A stretch of DNA of 64,000 bases from Lachnospiraceae bacterium (GCA_022793195.1 JAAWCJ010000029.1:62001-126000), one strand, 5' to 3'; positions 46,799 through 56,666 are shown, counted from the stretch's first letter. A program made the numbers and translations. Notes: generated from the sequence alone by a model not told the origin.

Positions 46799-47824
46799 TC
46801 ACATAAGTCTTCCAAACAGACTGGCTATGTCATTTCCGATAATCTTTCCATAAAGCCATGCAATGATATAAGAGGCAACAATACTGACAACAAGCGTCAA
46901 AAATATCTGCCATACTTTTCGATTTTTATCATCGGCCCCAAACCGCTCCATAGCTGCCGGAATAAACGTATATGCCAGAAGGTTTCCTGCACAGTAAATC
47001 AGGAAAGTAATGATCAGCATAATCCCGCTTCCTTCATTTATGGGCATAATCAGGACAAACAAGGCCGTTACAGCCGTAAACGGCATCTGGGCCAGCGCCT
47101 TTGCCGCGGCTACGCCAAGGCCCTGCATATAAGTCATATTTTTCTTTGCAACCCCTTTTGTAAATGCCAGAGCAAAAGCTCCATAAGCCGCCAGAACCCC
47201 TGCCCCTGCAATGAGGGCCATCACAAACATCAGGGGTGTATTCGCCACCTTGAAGCCTCCCATCGCGCCATTGACCCTGAAACCCAAAAACATAAAAATC
47301 AAACTGAACAGCAATGTCTGGATCCCGCAAATCCCCATGATCACCGGCACCTTCGCCGACTCCGCGAGGCTGGATAGTGTTTCCGCCGGTTTTTTATAAG
47401 CGTCCAGAATCGTGCCCCAGAGCCCCTTCATATAAATTCCGGCAGCTCCCGGCTGCTGGGGAGCGCCATAAGGCGCCTGGCCATACCCGTAAGGCTGCCC
47501 CTGCGGCGGCACCTGGCCGTATCCGTAAGGCTGCCCCTGCGGCGGCACCTGGCCGTATCCGTAAGGCTGCCCCTGCGGCGGCACCTGGCCGTATCCACCA
47601 GGCTGGCCCTGCGGCCCCTGGCTGTATCCACCAGGCTGCCCTTGCGGTCCCTGGCCAAACCCACCAGGCTGCCCCTGCGGCGCTGCCTGGCTATATTCGC
47701 TGGGCTGTCCCTGCGGCACTGCCCCCTCCTGGTTTACAGCAGGATTCCCGCCTGCTGCCTGCTGGCAGGTACAAACCTCCCCCTCCTGCAACGGTTTTCC
47801 ACACTGACTACAAAATCTTGCCAT
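46799..47824 (-). CDS. Zinc-ribbon membrane protein with PQGQPYGYGQ tandem repeats
   Basis: A 341-residue protein. Order: N-terminal zinc ribbon (MARFCSQCGKPL...CTC), a proline/glutamine/glycine-rich tandem repeat region (about residues 35-140) with 10-12-residue units such as PPQGQPYGYGQV, then five predicted transmembrane helices (about 165-335) resembling a Yip1-like membrane domain. The repeat is exact enough at DNA level (36-bp units, three nearly identical) to vary in number. I chose the ATG at 47824 behind AGGAGG. The function is unknown; it groups with the FHA, TadZ-like and YARHG genes on the same strand. Confidence 0.82.
   Translation of the reverse strand: MARFCSQCGKPLQEGEVCTCQQAAGGNPAVNQEGAVPQGQPSEYSQAAPQGQPGGFGQGPQGQPGGYSQGPQGQPGGYGQVPPQGQPYGYGQVPPQGQPYGYGQVPPQGQPYGYGQAPYGAPQQPGAAGIYMKGLWGTILDAYKKPAETLSSLAESAKVPVIMGICGIQTLLFSLIFMFLGFRVNGAMGGFKVANTPLMFVMALIAGAGVLAAYGAFALAFTKGVAKKNMTYMQGLGVAAAKALAQMPFTAVTALFVLIMPINEGSGIMLIITFLIYCAGNLLAYTFIPAAMERFGADDKNRKVWQIFLTLVVSIVASYIIAWLYGKIIGNDIASLFGRLM
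47475..47690. repeat. 36-bp and shorter tandem repeats within the zinc-ribbon gene
   Basis: Units reading GGCTGCCCCTGCGGCGGCAC followed by CTGGCCGTATCCGTAA on the plus strand occur three times almost unchanged (47493-47600), flanked by diverged copies. They encode PPQGQPYGYGQV. Confidence 0.85.
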
Positions 47825-47953
47825 ATTTTCCTCCTTCATGTGCCTTCTTTTTTCAAAAGGCATGGTGTTGTATAAAGATTAATATTTTTAATAAAGCTCG
47901 TTCATACCTCCAACACCGGCCGGCAAAAGCCGTCGGGGCCGCTCCCCTTTTTC

Positions 47954-48919
47954 TTACCGTATCATAAACTGAAACGGCTCATCTGCCAGGACAAATCCAT
48001 CCCCATGGCAAAGCCGGTATTCATCCCCCGGATCCAGCCTCATTCCGTTCAGATATGTGGAATTCGTCGAATCGTGGTCTACTAAATAATATTCCCCGCC
48101 CTCCATTATAATGCTGGCATGATGGCGGCTGACTGCCCGGTTACCCCGGATGCAAAAATCCGCATCCGAACTCTTTCCCAATAAAGTCTCATCCAGCACA
48201 AGGGCCATTTCATCCCCTGTCCGAATACGGATAATATAAGCGACTTCCTTTGCCTTTGTAAACACATCGGGAATCATAATATTCAGGCCATCACCGCTCT
48301 CCTTCCAGGATTCTCCATATTCCACTCCAATCCCACCGTCGTCATATCCATAGAGCTCCTGCTCACCGGAAGCTGCTGCCTCCGATTCCGCCGCCATATC
48401 CTGAAGAAAAAGAGTATCCGCCATGGCTTTACACTGACTCAGGTTCTCCCTGTTTACACTTTTTACATAGTTTAACAGCGTATGCATATTGTCCCGGTTC
48501 TCCTCCGGGTTTCCCTCCATAATGGTCAGAAGCTCTGCCATCAGGAGGCGCAACTTTTCCACAGGGCTTCTGGGATCTTTCTGCAACCCGCAGATCCACC
48601 GGATTTCTCCGGTCTCATCATGGGTATATACGTCTGAAAGGCTCATAAGCAGCTCACTTCGCGGAATCATATAATCGTCCAGATTCACCCATACGCTGAA
48701 TAAGCTTTTTAAAATCTGAACTACTGTTTTTTTTGAAATACCGGCTAAAAAAATACGGCTTAAAGGAGTGAATCCCTCTGTATTATAATTGGCCGTCCCG
48801 GTCTCCTCATTGGTGATTTCCAACCGGAATACGCCGTCGATTTCATTGCAGAAAAGCATATGATAAGTGACATTATCAAACGCATTTTCTGACGGTGCCT
48901 GCCGTTCAATCCTGTCCAT
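47954..48919 (-). CDS. DUF6382-FHA domain protein
   Basis: A 321-residue soluble protein. The N-terminal part (about 1-165) resembles DUF6382 (ITNEETGTANYNTEG..., LDDYMIPRSELLMSLSDVY), a linker follows, and the C-terminal FHA domain (about 230-321) has the phosphothreonine-binding residues in SDADFCIRGNRAVSRHHASI and STNSTYLNGMRL. FHA domains read Ser/Thr kinase signals, but no kinase is adjacent. In Clostridia DUF6382-FHA proteins occur near Tad-like pilus or secretion genes, which fits the TadZ-like ATPase 24 bp upstream. Confidence 0.87.
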   Translation of the reverse strand: MDRIERQAPSENAFDNVTYHMLFCNEIDGVFRLEITNEETGTANYNTEGFTPLSRIFLAGISKKTVVQILKSLFSVWVNLDDYMIPRSELLMSLSDVYTHDETGEIRWICGLQKDPRSPVEKLRLLMAELLTIMEGNPEENRDNMHTLLNYVKSVNRENLSQCKAMADTLFLQDMAAESEAAASGEQELYGYDDGGIGVEYGESWKESGDGLNIMIPDVFTKAKEVAYIIRIRTGDEMALVLDETLLGKSSDADFCIRGNRAVSRHHASIIMEGGEYYLVDHDSTNSTYLNGMRLDPGDEYRLCHGDGFVLADEPFQFMIR

Positions 48920-48943
48920 CCTAATCCAAAACTCCTTTCCGGC

Positions 48944-49954
48944 TTACCTCAAAACCTCACGCAGCGCCTCATGTCCGATCATCTGTTCCATGATCTGAGA
49001 CGGCCCTCCCGGTGAAAGAACATCGATACTTCCCGCCATGGGAAGTTCCGGATTCTCATACATACGTCCATATTGTTCATGAAACTTATTATAAAGAAGC
49101 ACCGATTTTTTGCAGAGGCCGCAGCCCAGTGTCTTAAACAGGCACCATATTTTATGTACCCTCTGGTTTGAAGTATAGATACCGTCGCTCACAAGAATCA
49201 CCCGATCCGCCAGGCGGCAAGCCTCCAACAATCCATGATTCAGGGAAAAACTGCTGTCTATGATAATATACCGGAACTCCCCTGAGTCCTTAAGTCTCTT
49301 TAAAAATATTTCCATATGTGCCCTTGTGATATCCATAAGGGAAAGCGGCGCCGACAGGTTATCGTAATAATATACGCCCTCAGAATTTCTGTTCAAAACA
49401 GCTGCCATCGCTGCATCCAAATCCCCACCGGTTTCCAGTTCCTTAAGCAAATACTGAAAATCCCTGGGGTTTCCTCCCTGGAAAATGCATCCTGCATCCC
49501 CAAGGCTGTTCATATTAATATATAATACCCTTTTTTCTTCCCGGGCAAGCCCCTGGGCACAGGCAGATGCCGTTGTGGAACAGCCGCAGCCGGCCCCCGC
49601 TCCCACAAAAACAAACATCTTCACTGAAGTGTCTTCCCTTTCCATCAGGGCATCTAACACCTCCAGGATTTCTCCCCGGCTCTGATAACGAAAAATTTCC
49701 CCCTCTTCTTCCATGGGTTCTCTTGTCAGGTATCCCACATGGATATCTCCGATAAACAATGGATATTCTTCTTTAAGGGCGTCGGAAACCAATACTCCCC
49801 CCACTTCCCTGGAGGAAATCATACGATTCAGCTGTTCTTTCTCATAGACCGGATGGAACTCATAGTCCTGTCCCGGCACTTCATTCATATACTGACAAAA
49901 CCGCTCCGTATAGGCAGCATCCAAATCGTATACTGCTATTCCTGTCTGTGCCAT
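48944..49954 (-). CDS. TadZ/CpaE-like ATPase of the MinD superfamily with atypical P-loop
   Basis: A 336-residue protein: a degenerate receiver-like N-terminal domain (about 1-105) and a MinD/ParA-like domain (about 110-330). The deviant Walker A is VGAGAGCGCSTTA (118-130); the usual lysines of KGGxGKT are absent, as in TadZ proteins that localise Tad pilus machinery to a cell pole. Walker B-like IIIDSSFSLN and ADRVILVSDG are recognisable. No CpaF, TadB/C or pilin gene is in the window, so the partner system is elsewhere or different. It lies between the YARHG and FHA genes. Confidence 0.8.
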   Translation of the reverse strand: MAQTGIAVYDLDAAYTERFCQYMNEVPGQDYEFHPVYEKEQLNRMISSREVGGVLVSDALKEEYPLFIGDIHVGYLTREPMEEEGEIFRYQSRGEILEVLDALMEREDTSVKMFVFVGAGAGCGCSTTASACAQGLAREEKRVLYINMNSLGDAGCIFQGGNPRDFQYLLKELETGGDLDAAMAAVLNRNSEGVYYYDNLSAPLSLMDITRAHMEIFLKRLKDSGEFRYIIIDSSFSLNHGLLEACRLADRVILVSDGIYTSNQRVHKIWCLFKTLGCGLCKKSVLLYNKFHEQYGRMYENPELPMAGSIDVLSPGGPSQIMEQMIGHEALREVLR

Positions 49955-49987
49955 CTTATGTAATCATCCCCTTTGATTCACTAAAAA

Positions 49988-50917
49988 TCAATAACCCATT
50001 TTTTTCTCATAATCCGCAATCAGCTTACGGTTGGCAGCCTCATAGTCGTTGAATACATTCTCATTGAACCGGTCTGCCTCAACAAGCGGTGTATACCAGG
50101 ATTTCCCCATAAAATAATCATTGAGGCCGGAATCTTTAAACTTTCTTCCATGACGTGCATAAATCTCATTCCTGGCAAGCCTCAACTCTTCTTTTGTCAG
50201 GGTAGCCAGATCTGCCTCTGTCAGATAAGTGGAATTACTGTTTGGAAGAATATATTCCGACACTGCCTCCACTGTCTCAGGCAAGGGGAATGTCTGCGGT
50301 GCGGAAGATGGAGGCACTGTTTCCACAGACGGCGGCAAACTCTCCGTCTCACGAAGGGCAGTTTCCGATTCTGTCTCTTCCGAACTTTCTTCATAATCAG
50401 TGCTGGCCCGTTCCTCTCTTTCTGCCACCTTTTCCTCATCCGGTTTCTTTCCGCCAAACGTATGTATACACAAAACAACGAGAGCACATGTCAATGCCAC
50501 CGCCACTATGCTAAGCACTATAATCAGAACGGTCGATGCGCCGCCCTTCTTTTTTTTCTTTTCCCGGCCTTGTTGACTGGCAACAGGCTTCTCATATGAA
50601 GGATAAACCGGATTTGTCCTGTAAGAAGGCTCCTCTCCGGAAGGCGCCTGGTATAGCGTCTCCTGATATCCGCGACTCTGGTACGGCGGTTCCTGATACC
50701 CCGGCTCCTGATATCCCGGTTCCTGGTACGGTGGTTCCTGATATCCCGGTTCCTGGTACGGCGGCTCCTGATACCCCGGTTCCTGGTACGGCGGCTCCTG
50801 ATACCCCGGTTCCTGATATAATGGCACCGTCTCATCAAAAAAGCTCACCGGATTTCCACAGTGCTCACAAAATCTGGCATCATCAGGGATTTGCTTTCCG
50901 CAGTTCTCGCAAAACAT
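49988..50917 (-). CDS. Zinc-ribbon, repeat-rich membrane protein with C-terminal YARHG domain
   Basis: A 309-residue protein: zinc ribbon (FCENCGKQIPDDARFCEHCG, residues 2-21), YQEPGYQEPP tandem repeats (about 34-90), one transmembrane helix (TVLIIVLSIVAVALTCALVVLCI, about 128-150), an acidic Ser/Thr/Pro-rich extracellular linker and a YARHG domain (RLARNEIYARHGRKF...YDYEAANRKLI, about 240-305). YARHG domains are extracellular and often linked to wall binding or sensing. GGGAGG precedes the ATG. It shares its zinc-ribbon/repeat plan with the protein at 46799, three genes away. Confidence 0.88.
   Translation of the reverse strand: MFCENCGKQIPDDARFCEHCGNPVSFFDETVPLYQEPGYQEPPYQEPGYQEPPYQEPGYQEPPYQEPGYQEPGYQEPPYQSRGYQETLYQAPSGEEPSYRTNPVYPSYEKPVASQQGREKKKKKGGASTVLIIVLSIVAVALTCALVVLCIHTFGGKKPDEEKVAEREERASTDYEESSEETESETALRETESLPPSVETVPPSSAPQTFPLPETVEAVSEYILPNSNSTYLTEADLATLTKEELRLARNEIYARHGRKFKDSGLNDYFMGKSWYTPLVEADRFNENVFNDYEAANRKLIADYEKKMGY
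50660..50825. repeat. 30-bp tandem repeats within the YARHG-protein gene
   Basis: Repeats of a 30-bp unit, read on the plus strand as GGTTCCTGGTACGGCGGC then TCCTGATACCCC, occur about five times with few changes and encode YQEPGYQEPP. Number variation between strains is likely. Confidence 0.85.
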
Positions 50918-50988
50918 AACTATCCTCCCGCATCTTTAATTATGACAAAAATCTATTGTTATTTTAGCACATATTTCCGGTTGCCGCA

Positions 50989-52260
50989 TTAATTTTTTTG
51001 GTCGATTTCTGAATTGTTCGACTTTTTTTCTGATTGCGCCGTCTTACTTCCGGCATCCGCCAGTGCAATCAGCCCTTTCCTGCGCAGACGATAATCCACA
51101 ATCCGGCTGATAATCCGGTAAATAACCGCAAACAGAGGCACTCCAATCAACATTCCCACAATACCGAAAAGGCCGCCAAAGAATAAAATGGAAAACACCA
51201 CCCAAAATGCGGAAAGCCCCGTGGACTCACCAAGAATCTTCGGACCGATAATATTTCCGTCCACCTGCTGCAAAATCAAAATAAAAAGAATAAAAATCAA
51301 TCCTTTGGCAGGATTGGCCAAGAGGATTAAAATAGCGCTGGGAACCGCTCCCAGATAAGGTCCAAAGAAAGGAATAATATTGGTAACCCCCACAATCACA
51401 CTGACTAAAACCGTATAAGGCATCCGAAGCAAATAAAGCACTATAAAACAAAGAATCCCAATAATCAGGGAATCCACCAGTTTTCCCGCAATAAAACCGC
51501 CGAATACCTGATTGCTCTCCTTCAGGGTATTGATCAAAATTTCCGCATGCTGCTCAGAAAAAGCAGCGTAAATCAGCTGCTTTGCCTGGCGTTTAAACGT
51601 CTTTCTCCCATTTAAGACATAGATCGCCACAATTACCCCGATGATAATATTGAAAGTAGTGCTGAAAAAGCTGATTACTCCTGTCGTCAGATGACCAAAC
51701 AGCACGTTCATGTTCTTAAAGAAATCTGTCTCCACCCAGTTGTTGAAGAAATTCAGGGCTTTATCCGTGAGGGTCCGCACAATATCCGTATCCATCCCCT
51801 CCTGCTGCATAAAGTCAACGATTTCCACCGATGCATGACGGATCTGGTCAGGCAGAGCTACAATCATACTGCTGATGTTTGTATAAAGCTCAGGAATTAC
51901 CATAACAGCCAAAATCGCAATCAGGGCAATCCAGAAAACCAGGGCCAGAAGGATACTGAGTCCCTTCGCTATATTGGCCGCCCTGTCTTTCCTCTTGATT
52001 CCCTTTCTGAAGAGCCGCAACAAATTCTTCTCAAAAAATTTCACCACAGGCAACATGAGGTATGCGATAATAAAGCCAAATACAATGGGTTCCAAAATTC
52101 CAAGAACCGTCTTAATTGCCCCAATCACTGTCTCATACTTATAAAGCAGCAAAAAAAATAAAATACTGGCAGCAATGACACAGAAAGCTGTCAGCCCCAT
52201 GGAGGCATACTTTTTCATCCCCTCCCTGGCAGATTCCCTTCTCTCCTCTTCTTTCTTCAC
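50989..52260 (-). CDS. AI-2E family transporter (PerM/YtvI-like)
   Basis: A 423-residue integral membrane protein of the AI-2E (UPF0118) family with about eight transmembrane helices. Visible family parts: FGFIIAYLMLPVVKFFEKNL, GVIVAIYVLNGRKTFKRQAKQL (in part) and NIIPFFGPYLGAVPSAILILL. Members export signalling molecules, sodium/protons or unknown solutes; the name does not prove AI-2 transport. Start is GTG, seven bases after GGGGGA. The C-terminus is basic and hydrophilic. Confidence 0.88.
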   Translation of the reverse strand: MKKEEERRESAREGMKKYASMGLTAFCVIAASILFFLLLYKYETVIGAIKTVLGILEPIVFGFIIAYLMLPVVKFFEKNLLRLFRKGIKRKDRAANIAKGLSILLALVFWIALIAILAVMVIPELYTNISSMIVALPDQIRHASVEIVDFMQQEGMDTDIVRTLTDKALNFFNNWVETDFFKNMNVLFGHLTTGVISFFSTTFNIIIGVIVAIYVLNGRKTFKRQAKQLIYAAFSEQHAEILINTLKESNQVFGGFIAGKLVDSLIIGILCFIVLYLLRMPYTVLVSVIVGVTNIIPFFGPYLGAVPSAILILLANPAKGLIFILFILILQQVDGNIIGPKILGESTGLSAFWVVFSILFFGGLFGIVGMLIGVPLFAVIYRIISRIVDYRLRRKGLIALADAGSKTAQSEKKSNNSEIDQKN

Positions 52261-52345
52261 AGAAAAATCCCCCTTTTACGAAATCGCACACATCCGGACA
52301 AACCCGGGCCTGTCCGCCTTTTGGTCCAATACAAATGATTGACCA

Positions 52346-52394
52346 GGGGCTGCCTGCAAAATATAAGATATTCTGACATTTTGCGGGCAGCCCC
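52346..52394. terminator. Hairpin terminator between the HAD and AI-2E genes
   Basis: Arms start GGGGCTGCCTGCAAAAT (52346) and end ATTTTGCGGGCAGCCCC (52394), with one G-T pair. It is followed on the plus strand by TTTGTC and lies 17 bp after the HAD stop. It belongs to the same repeat type as the hairpin at 46694. Confidence 0.75.
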
Positions 52395-52410
52395 TTTGTC
52401 TCGCAGCCGT

Positions 52411-53133
52411 TCATAAAAGAGACGGCATACGCTCCGCATATTGATAAAACGATTGAAAATCCCCGGACAAAAATCCCTCAAGCGGCCGCCCGCTCCGGTT
52501 GATGAGACAGTCCGTCAGAAGATAGCCGGACATTCCCATGGAAACAACGCACATATCCTCGTCCACATCATTTCCTACCATCATACATTGCTCCGGCTTC
52601 TTTTTAAACCGCTCTAAAATCGACATATAGTACTTCAGATTCGGTTTACAATAGCGCTCCTCCTCATACGTCGTCACCAGATGAAAATCCTCCGGCGAAA
52701 GGCCCGCCCACCGCATACGCCGATAAGTGGCCACTGTGGGAAACAGCGGATTCGTCGCCAAAATCACCGTATAGCCTTTGTCCCTAAAAAGCCGTACCGC
52801 CTCAGCTGCCAAAGGCTGAAGCTTCGTCGAAGCTTTGGATTCCCCAAATTGGTTTTCATAGAATTTTACAAAATGAGGCTCTCTGTCCGCCATCTCCTGC
52901 TCCATGGCCCCGGAAAACTCTTTCCAGAATCTGTCCCTGTTGCTGATGGAGCCATCATTTTCCACCATGGCCTGAACGCCTTTCCAGACAGAAGAAGTCA
53001 GTTTCTTTGGTTCAAACCCCTCTTCTGCGAATGTCCGCCCCAGCGCTCCCATATAAAGCCTGACGAAAACGTCCTGGTCCATGGGAAGCAGACTTCCATC
53101 CAGGTCAAACAGCACGGTATCTATTTTTCCCAT
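52411..53133 (-). CDS. HAD-superfamily hydrolase
   Basis: A 240-residue haloacid-dehalogenase-type phosphatase. Motif I DLDGSLLPM (residues 8-16; the usual DxDGT has Ser for Thr), motif II in ILATNP, and motif III/IV with KPNLKYY and MVGNDVDEDM. The substrate is unknown. The ATG at 53133 lies two bases after the stop of the decarboxylase gene, so both are translationally coupled; the phosphatase may therefore act in the same pathway or as a side-product repair enzyme. Confidence 0.85.
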   Translation of the reverse strand: MGKIDTVLFDLDGSLLPMDQDVFVRLYMGALGRTFAEEGFEPKKLTSSVWKGVQAMVENDGSISNRDRFWKEFSGAMEQEMADREPHFVKFYENQFGESKASTKLQPLAAEAVRLFRDKGYTVILATNPLFPTVATYRRMRWAGLSPEDFHLVTTYEEERYCKPNLKYYMSILERFKKKPEQCMMVGNDVDEDMCVVSMGMSGYLLTDCLINRSGRPLEGFLSGDFQSFYQYAERMPSLL

Positions 53134-53135
53134 GG

Positions 53136-54410
53136 TCAGTCCTGCCATTTCATATCTTTTAATACATCGCAAAAATCAAAGGTGGCAAAATAATCTTTTG
53201 GAGTTTCGCCCCTGCGGATCAACTGTACACTTCCGTCTTCTTTTAAAAGAAGCTCTGCCGAACGCAGCTTTCCATTATAATTATACCCCATGGAATAGCC
53301 GTGGGCCCCCGTATCATGAATCACCAGGAAATCTCCCACATCCACCCTGGGAAGCATCCGGTCAATGGCAAACTTATCGCTGTTTTCACATAAAGAACCT
53401 GTCACGTCATATTTGTGGTCGCAGACATCATTGTCTTTTCCCATCACGGTAATATGGTGGTAAGCGCCGTAAATGGCCGGACGCATTAAATTTGCCGCAC
53501 AGGCATCACAGCCAATATACTCTTTATAAATATGTTTCTGATGGATGGCCTTTGTCACCAGGCAACCGTAAGGCCCCATCATAAAACGTCCCATCTCTGT
53601 GTAAATGGCCACGTCATCCATACCTGCAGGCGTCAAAATCTCTTCATAGACCTTCCGTACACCGTCACCGATCACCATGATGTCATTTTGCTCCTGCTCC
53701 GGCCTATAGGCAATCCCCACGCCCCCCGACAGATTGATGAATTTCACAGAAACCCCTGTCTTTTCCTTCAGTTCCACCGCCAGCTCAAAAAGAACCTTTG
53801 CAAGAAGAGGATAATATTCATTTGTCACTGTGTTGCTGGCCAGGAACGCATGAAGGCCAAAAGTCTTTACCCCCTTCGACTTCAGAATCCGAAAACCTTC
53901 GATAATCTGATCATGGGTAAAACCGTACTTGGAATCACCGGGGTTATCCATGATTCCATTACTCATTTTAAATATACCGCCGGGGTTATAACGGCAGCTG
54001 ATGGTTTCAGGAATCCCTGCACATTTCTCCAGGTATTCAATATGGGTAAAGTCATCCAGATTGATGGTGGCATTGATCTTTCTGGCAAACTGATATTCCT
54101 CTGCCGGCGTGGCATTGGAAGAAAACATAATTCCCTCCCCGGAAAAACCCAGGGCATCTGCCATCATCAATTCCGTCATGGAAGAACAGTCGCAACCGCA
54201 GCCATATTCTTTTAAAATCTGAATCAGAAAAGGGTTAGGGGTTGCTTTTACTGCAAAATATTCACGAAAGCCTTTATTCCAGGAAAAGGCTTCTTTCACC
54301 CGTTTTGCATTTTCCCGGATACCTTTTTCATCATAAAGATGATACGGCGTCGGATAAGTTTTTTCAATTTCCTTTAATTGCTCCAGTGTTACAAAAGGTT
54401 CCTTCTTCAT
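53136..54410 (-). CDS. lysA: Diaminopimelate decarboxylase-like PLP enzyme
   Basis: A 424-residue fold-type III decarboxylase. The PLP lysine lies in EYFAVKATPNP (about residue 51), with the substrate-linked CDCSSMTE, FINLSGGVGIAYRP (phosphate loop) and the C-terminal GSLCENSDKF motif that includes the catalytic cysteine. Most likely makes lysine from meso-diaminopimelate; related enzymes act on other amino acids. It has its own promoter, which leaves almost no leader if the ATG at 54440 is used, so I prefer 54410 with AAAGGAG 13 bases upstream. Confidence 0.87.
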   Translation of the reverse strand: MKKEPFVTLEQLKEIEKTYPTPYHLYDEKGIRENAKRVKEAFSWNKGFREYFAVKATPNPFLIQILKEYGCGCDCSSMTELMMADALGFSGEGIMFSSNATPAEEYQFARKINATINLDDFTHIEYLEKCAGIPETISCRYNPGGIFKMSNGIMDNPGDSKYGFTHDQIIEGFRILKSKGVKTFGLHAFLASNTVTNEYYPLLAKVLFELAVELKEKTGVSVKFINLSGGVGIAYRPEQEQNDIMVIGDGVRKVYEEILTPAGMDDVAIYTEMGRFMMGPYGCLVTKAIHQKHIYKEYIGCDACAANLMRPAIYGAYHHITVMGKDNDVCDHKYDVTGSLCENSDKFAIDRMLPRVDVGDFLVIHDTGAHGYSMGYNYNGKLRSAELLLKEDGSVQLIRRGETPKDYFATFDFCDVLKDMKWQD

Positions 54411-54451
54411 CTTGATATTGCTGCTCCTTTCGTTTCTCATAAGTCAAAATC

Positions 54452-54480
54452 AGCATACTATAGCCACCGCAAAATGTCAA
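54452..54480 (-). promoter_or_regulatory. Promoter of the lysA-like gene and HAD gene
   Basis: On the minus strand TTGACA (54475-54480), 17 bp, TATGCT (54452-54457). The -35 overlaps the region just after the guaB terminator. Confidence 0.8.
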
Positions 54481-54481
54481 T

Positions 54482-54517
54482 AAAAGCCGCGGCCGGATTT
54501 TCCCGGCTGCGGCTTTT
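54482..54517 (-). terminator. Terminator of guaB
   Basis: Arms AAAAGCCGCGGCCGG and CCGGCTGCGGCTTTT with one mismatch, followed on the minus strand by TATTGAC. A-rich and T-rich flanks fit a factor-independent terminator, 28 bp after the guaB stop. Confidence 0.9.
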
Positions 54518-54544
54518 GTAAAGCAAAAAGCTCACTGGCGCATT

Positions 54545-56041
<1,497 letters not shown>

Positions 56042-56055
56042 TTATTTTATAAAAT

Positions 56056-56084
56056 ATCCTACCCAAAATGTCCGACTGTGTCAA
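56056..56084 (-). promoter_or_regulatory. Promoter of guaB
   Basis: On the minus strand TTGACA (56079-56084), 17 bp, TAGGAT (56056-56061), about 57 bp before the start. Confidence 0.8.
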
Positions 56085-56127
56085 GCGTTTATAGTGAAGG
56101 CAAACAAATTTATGTTTCCTATACAAC

Positions 56128-56162
56128 AAAAAAGCCTGCCAGCACACCACCTGACAGGACTT
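56128..56162 (-). terminator. Terminator of rpsT
   Basis: On the minus strand GTCCTGTCAG and CTGGCAGGCT pair with one G-T, followed by TTTTTTGTTG; it lies about 20 bp after the rpsT stop. Confidence 0.85.
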
Positions 56163-56182
56163 TTAATTTCGGGCTATTTTTA

Positions 56183-56446
56183 TTATGCAACGCCGTTTAC
56201 GGCTTTCGTCAAACGGGCAACTTTTCTGGAAGCAGTGTTCTTGTGATAAACACCCTTGGAAGCAGCCTTGTCAATTTCGCTGATTGCTACTAATAAGCTG
56301 GCCTGTGCAGCAGCCTTGTCACCGGCAGCGATAGCAGCCTCAACCTTTTTGATCATGGTCTTAACTTTAGAACGGATCGCTTTGTTTCTGGCAGTCTTGG
56401 TCTGGGCCACCAGCACTCTTTTCTTTGCGGATTTGATATTTGCCAA
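56183..56446 (-). CDS. rpsT: 30S ribosomal protein S20 (TTG start)
   Basis: An 87-residue S20 of exactly the usual length, reading ANIKSAKKRVLVAQTKTARN after the start and ending with KAVNGVA. The start is a TTG at 56446, eight bases after GGAGG; the ATG at 56461 would add a non-family pentapeptide and sits before the ribosome site. A weak TTG start for rpsT occurs in other bacteria, where S20 controls its own translation. It stands alone with its own promoter and terminator. Confidence 0.95.
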   Translation of the reverse strand: MANIKSAKKRVLVAQTKTARNKAIRSKVKTMIKKVEAAIAAGDKAAAQASLLVAISEIDKAASKGVYHKNTASRKVARLTKAVNGVA

Positions 56447-56538
56447 TTTGTACACCTCCAAATCAAATAAAATATTTTGTTTTTATCTGGTTTGCATTAA
56501 AGCCGGACACGGACAGTCTAATGTAAACATACTTTTAC

Positions 56539-56567
56539 ATTCTATCGAAAAAAATTCAGGCTGTCAA
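56539..56567 (-). promoter_or_regulatory. Promoter of rpsT
   Basis: On the minus strand TTGACA (56562-56567), 17 bp, TAGAAT (56539-56544). The leader is about 85 nt long. Confidence 0.85.
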
Positions 56568-56666
56568 TAGGTATTTCACTTGAGTTTCCGTATTTTTATT
56601 TTCTTTTTAATATGACAGAAGAAGGTGGGCATTTTCCTTCCAAAACACGCTTCCCCTCTAATCTTG

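Noticed and set aside
47475-47690. Possible CRISPR array
   Set aside because: Units are contiguous without unique spacers and lie in frame within a protein-coding gene.
50660-50825. Possible CRISPR-like repeats
   Set aside because: 30-bp units are directly adjacent, without spacers, and encode a clear peptide repeat.
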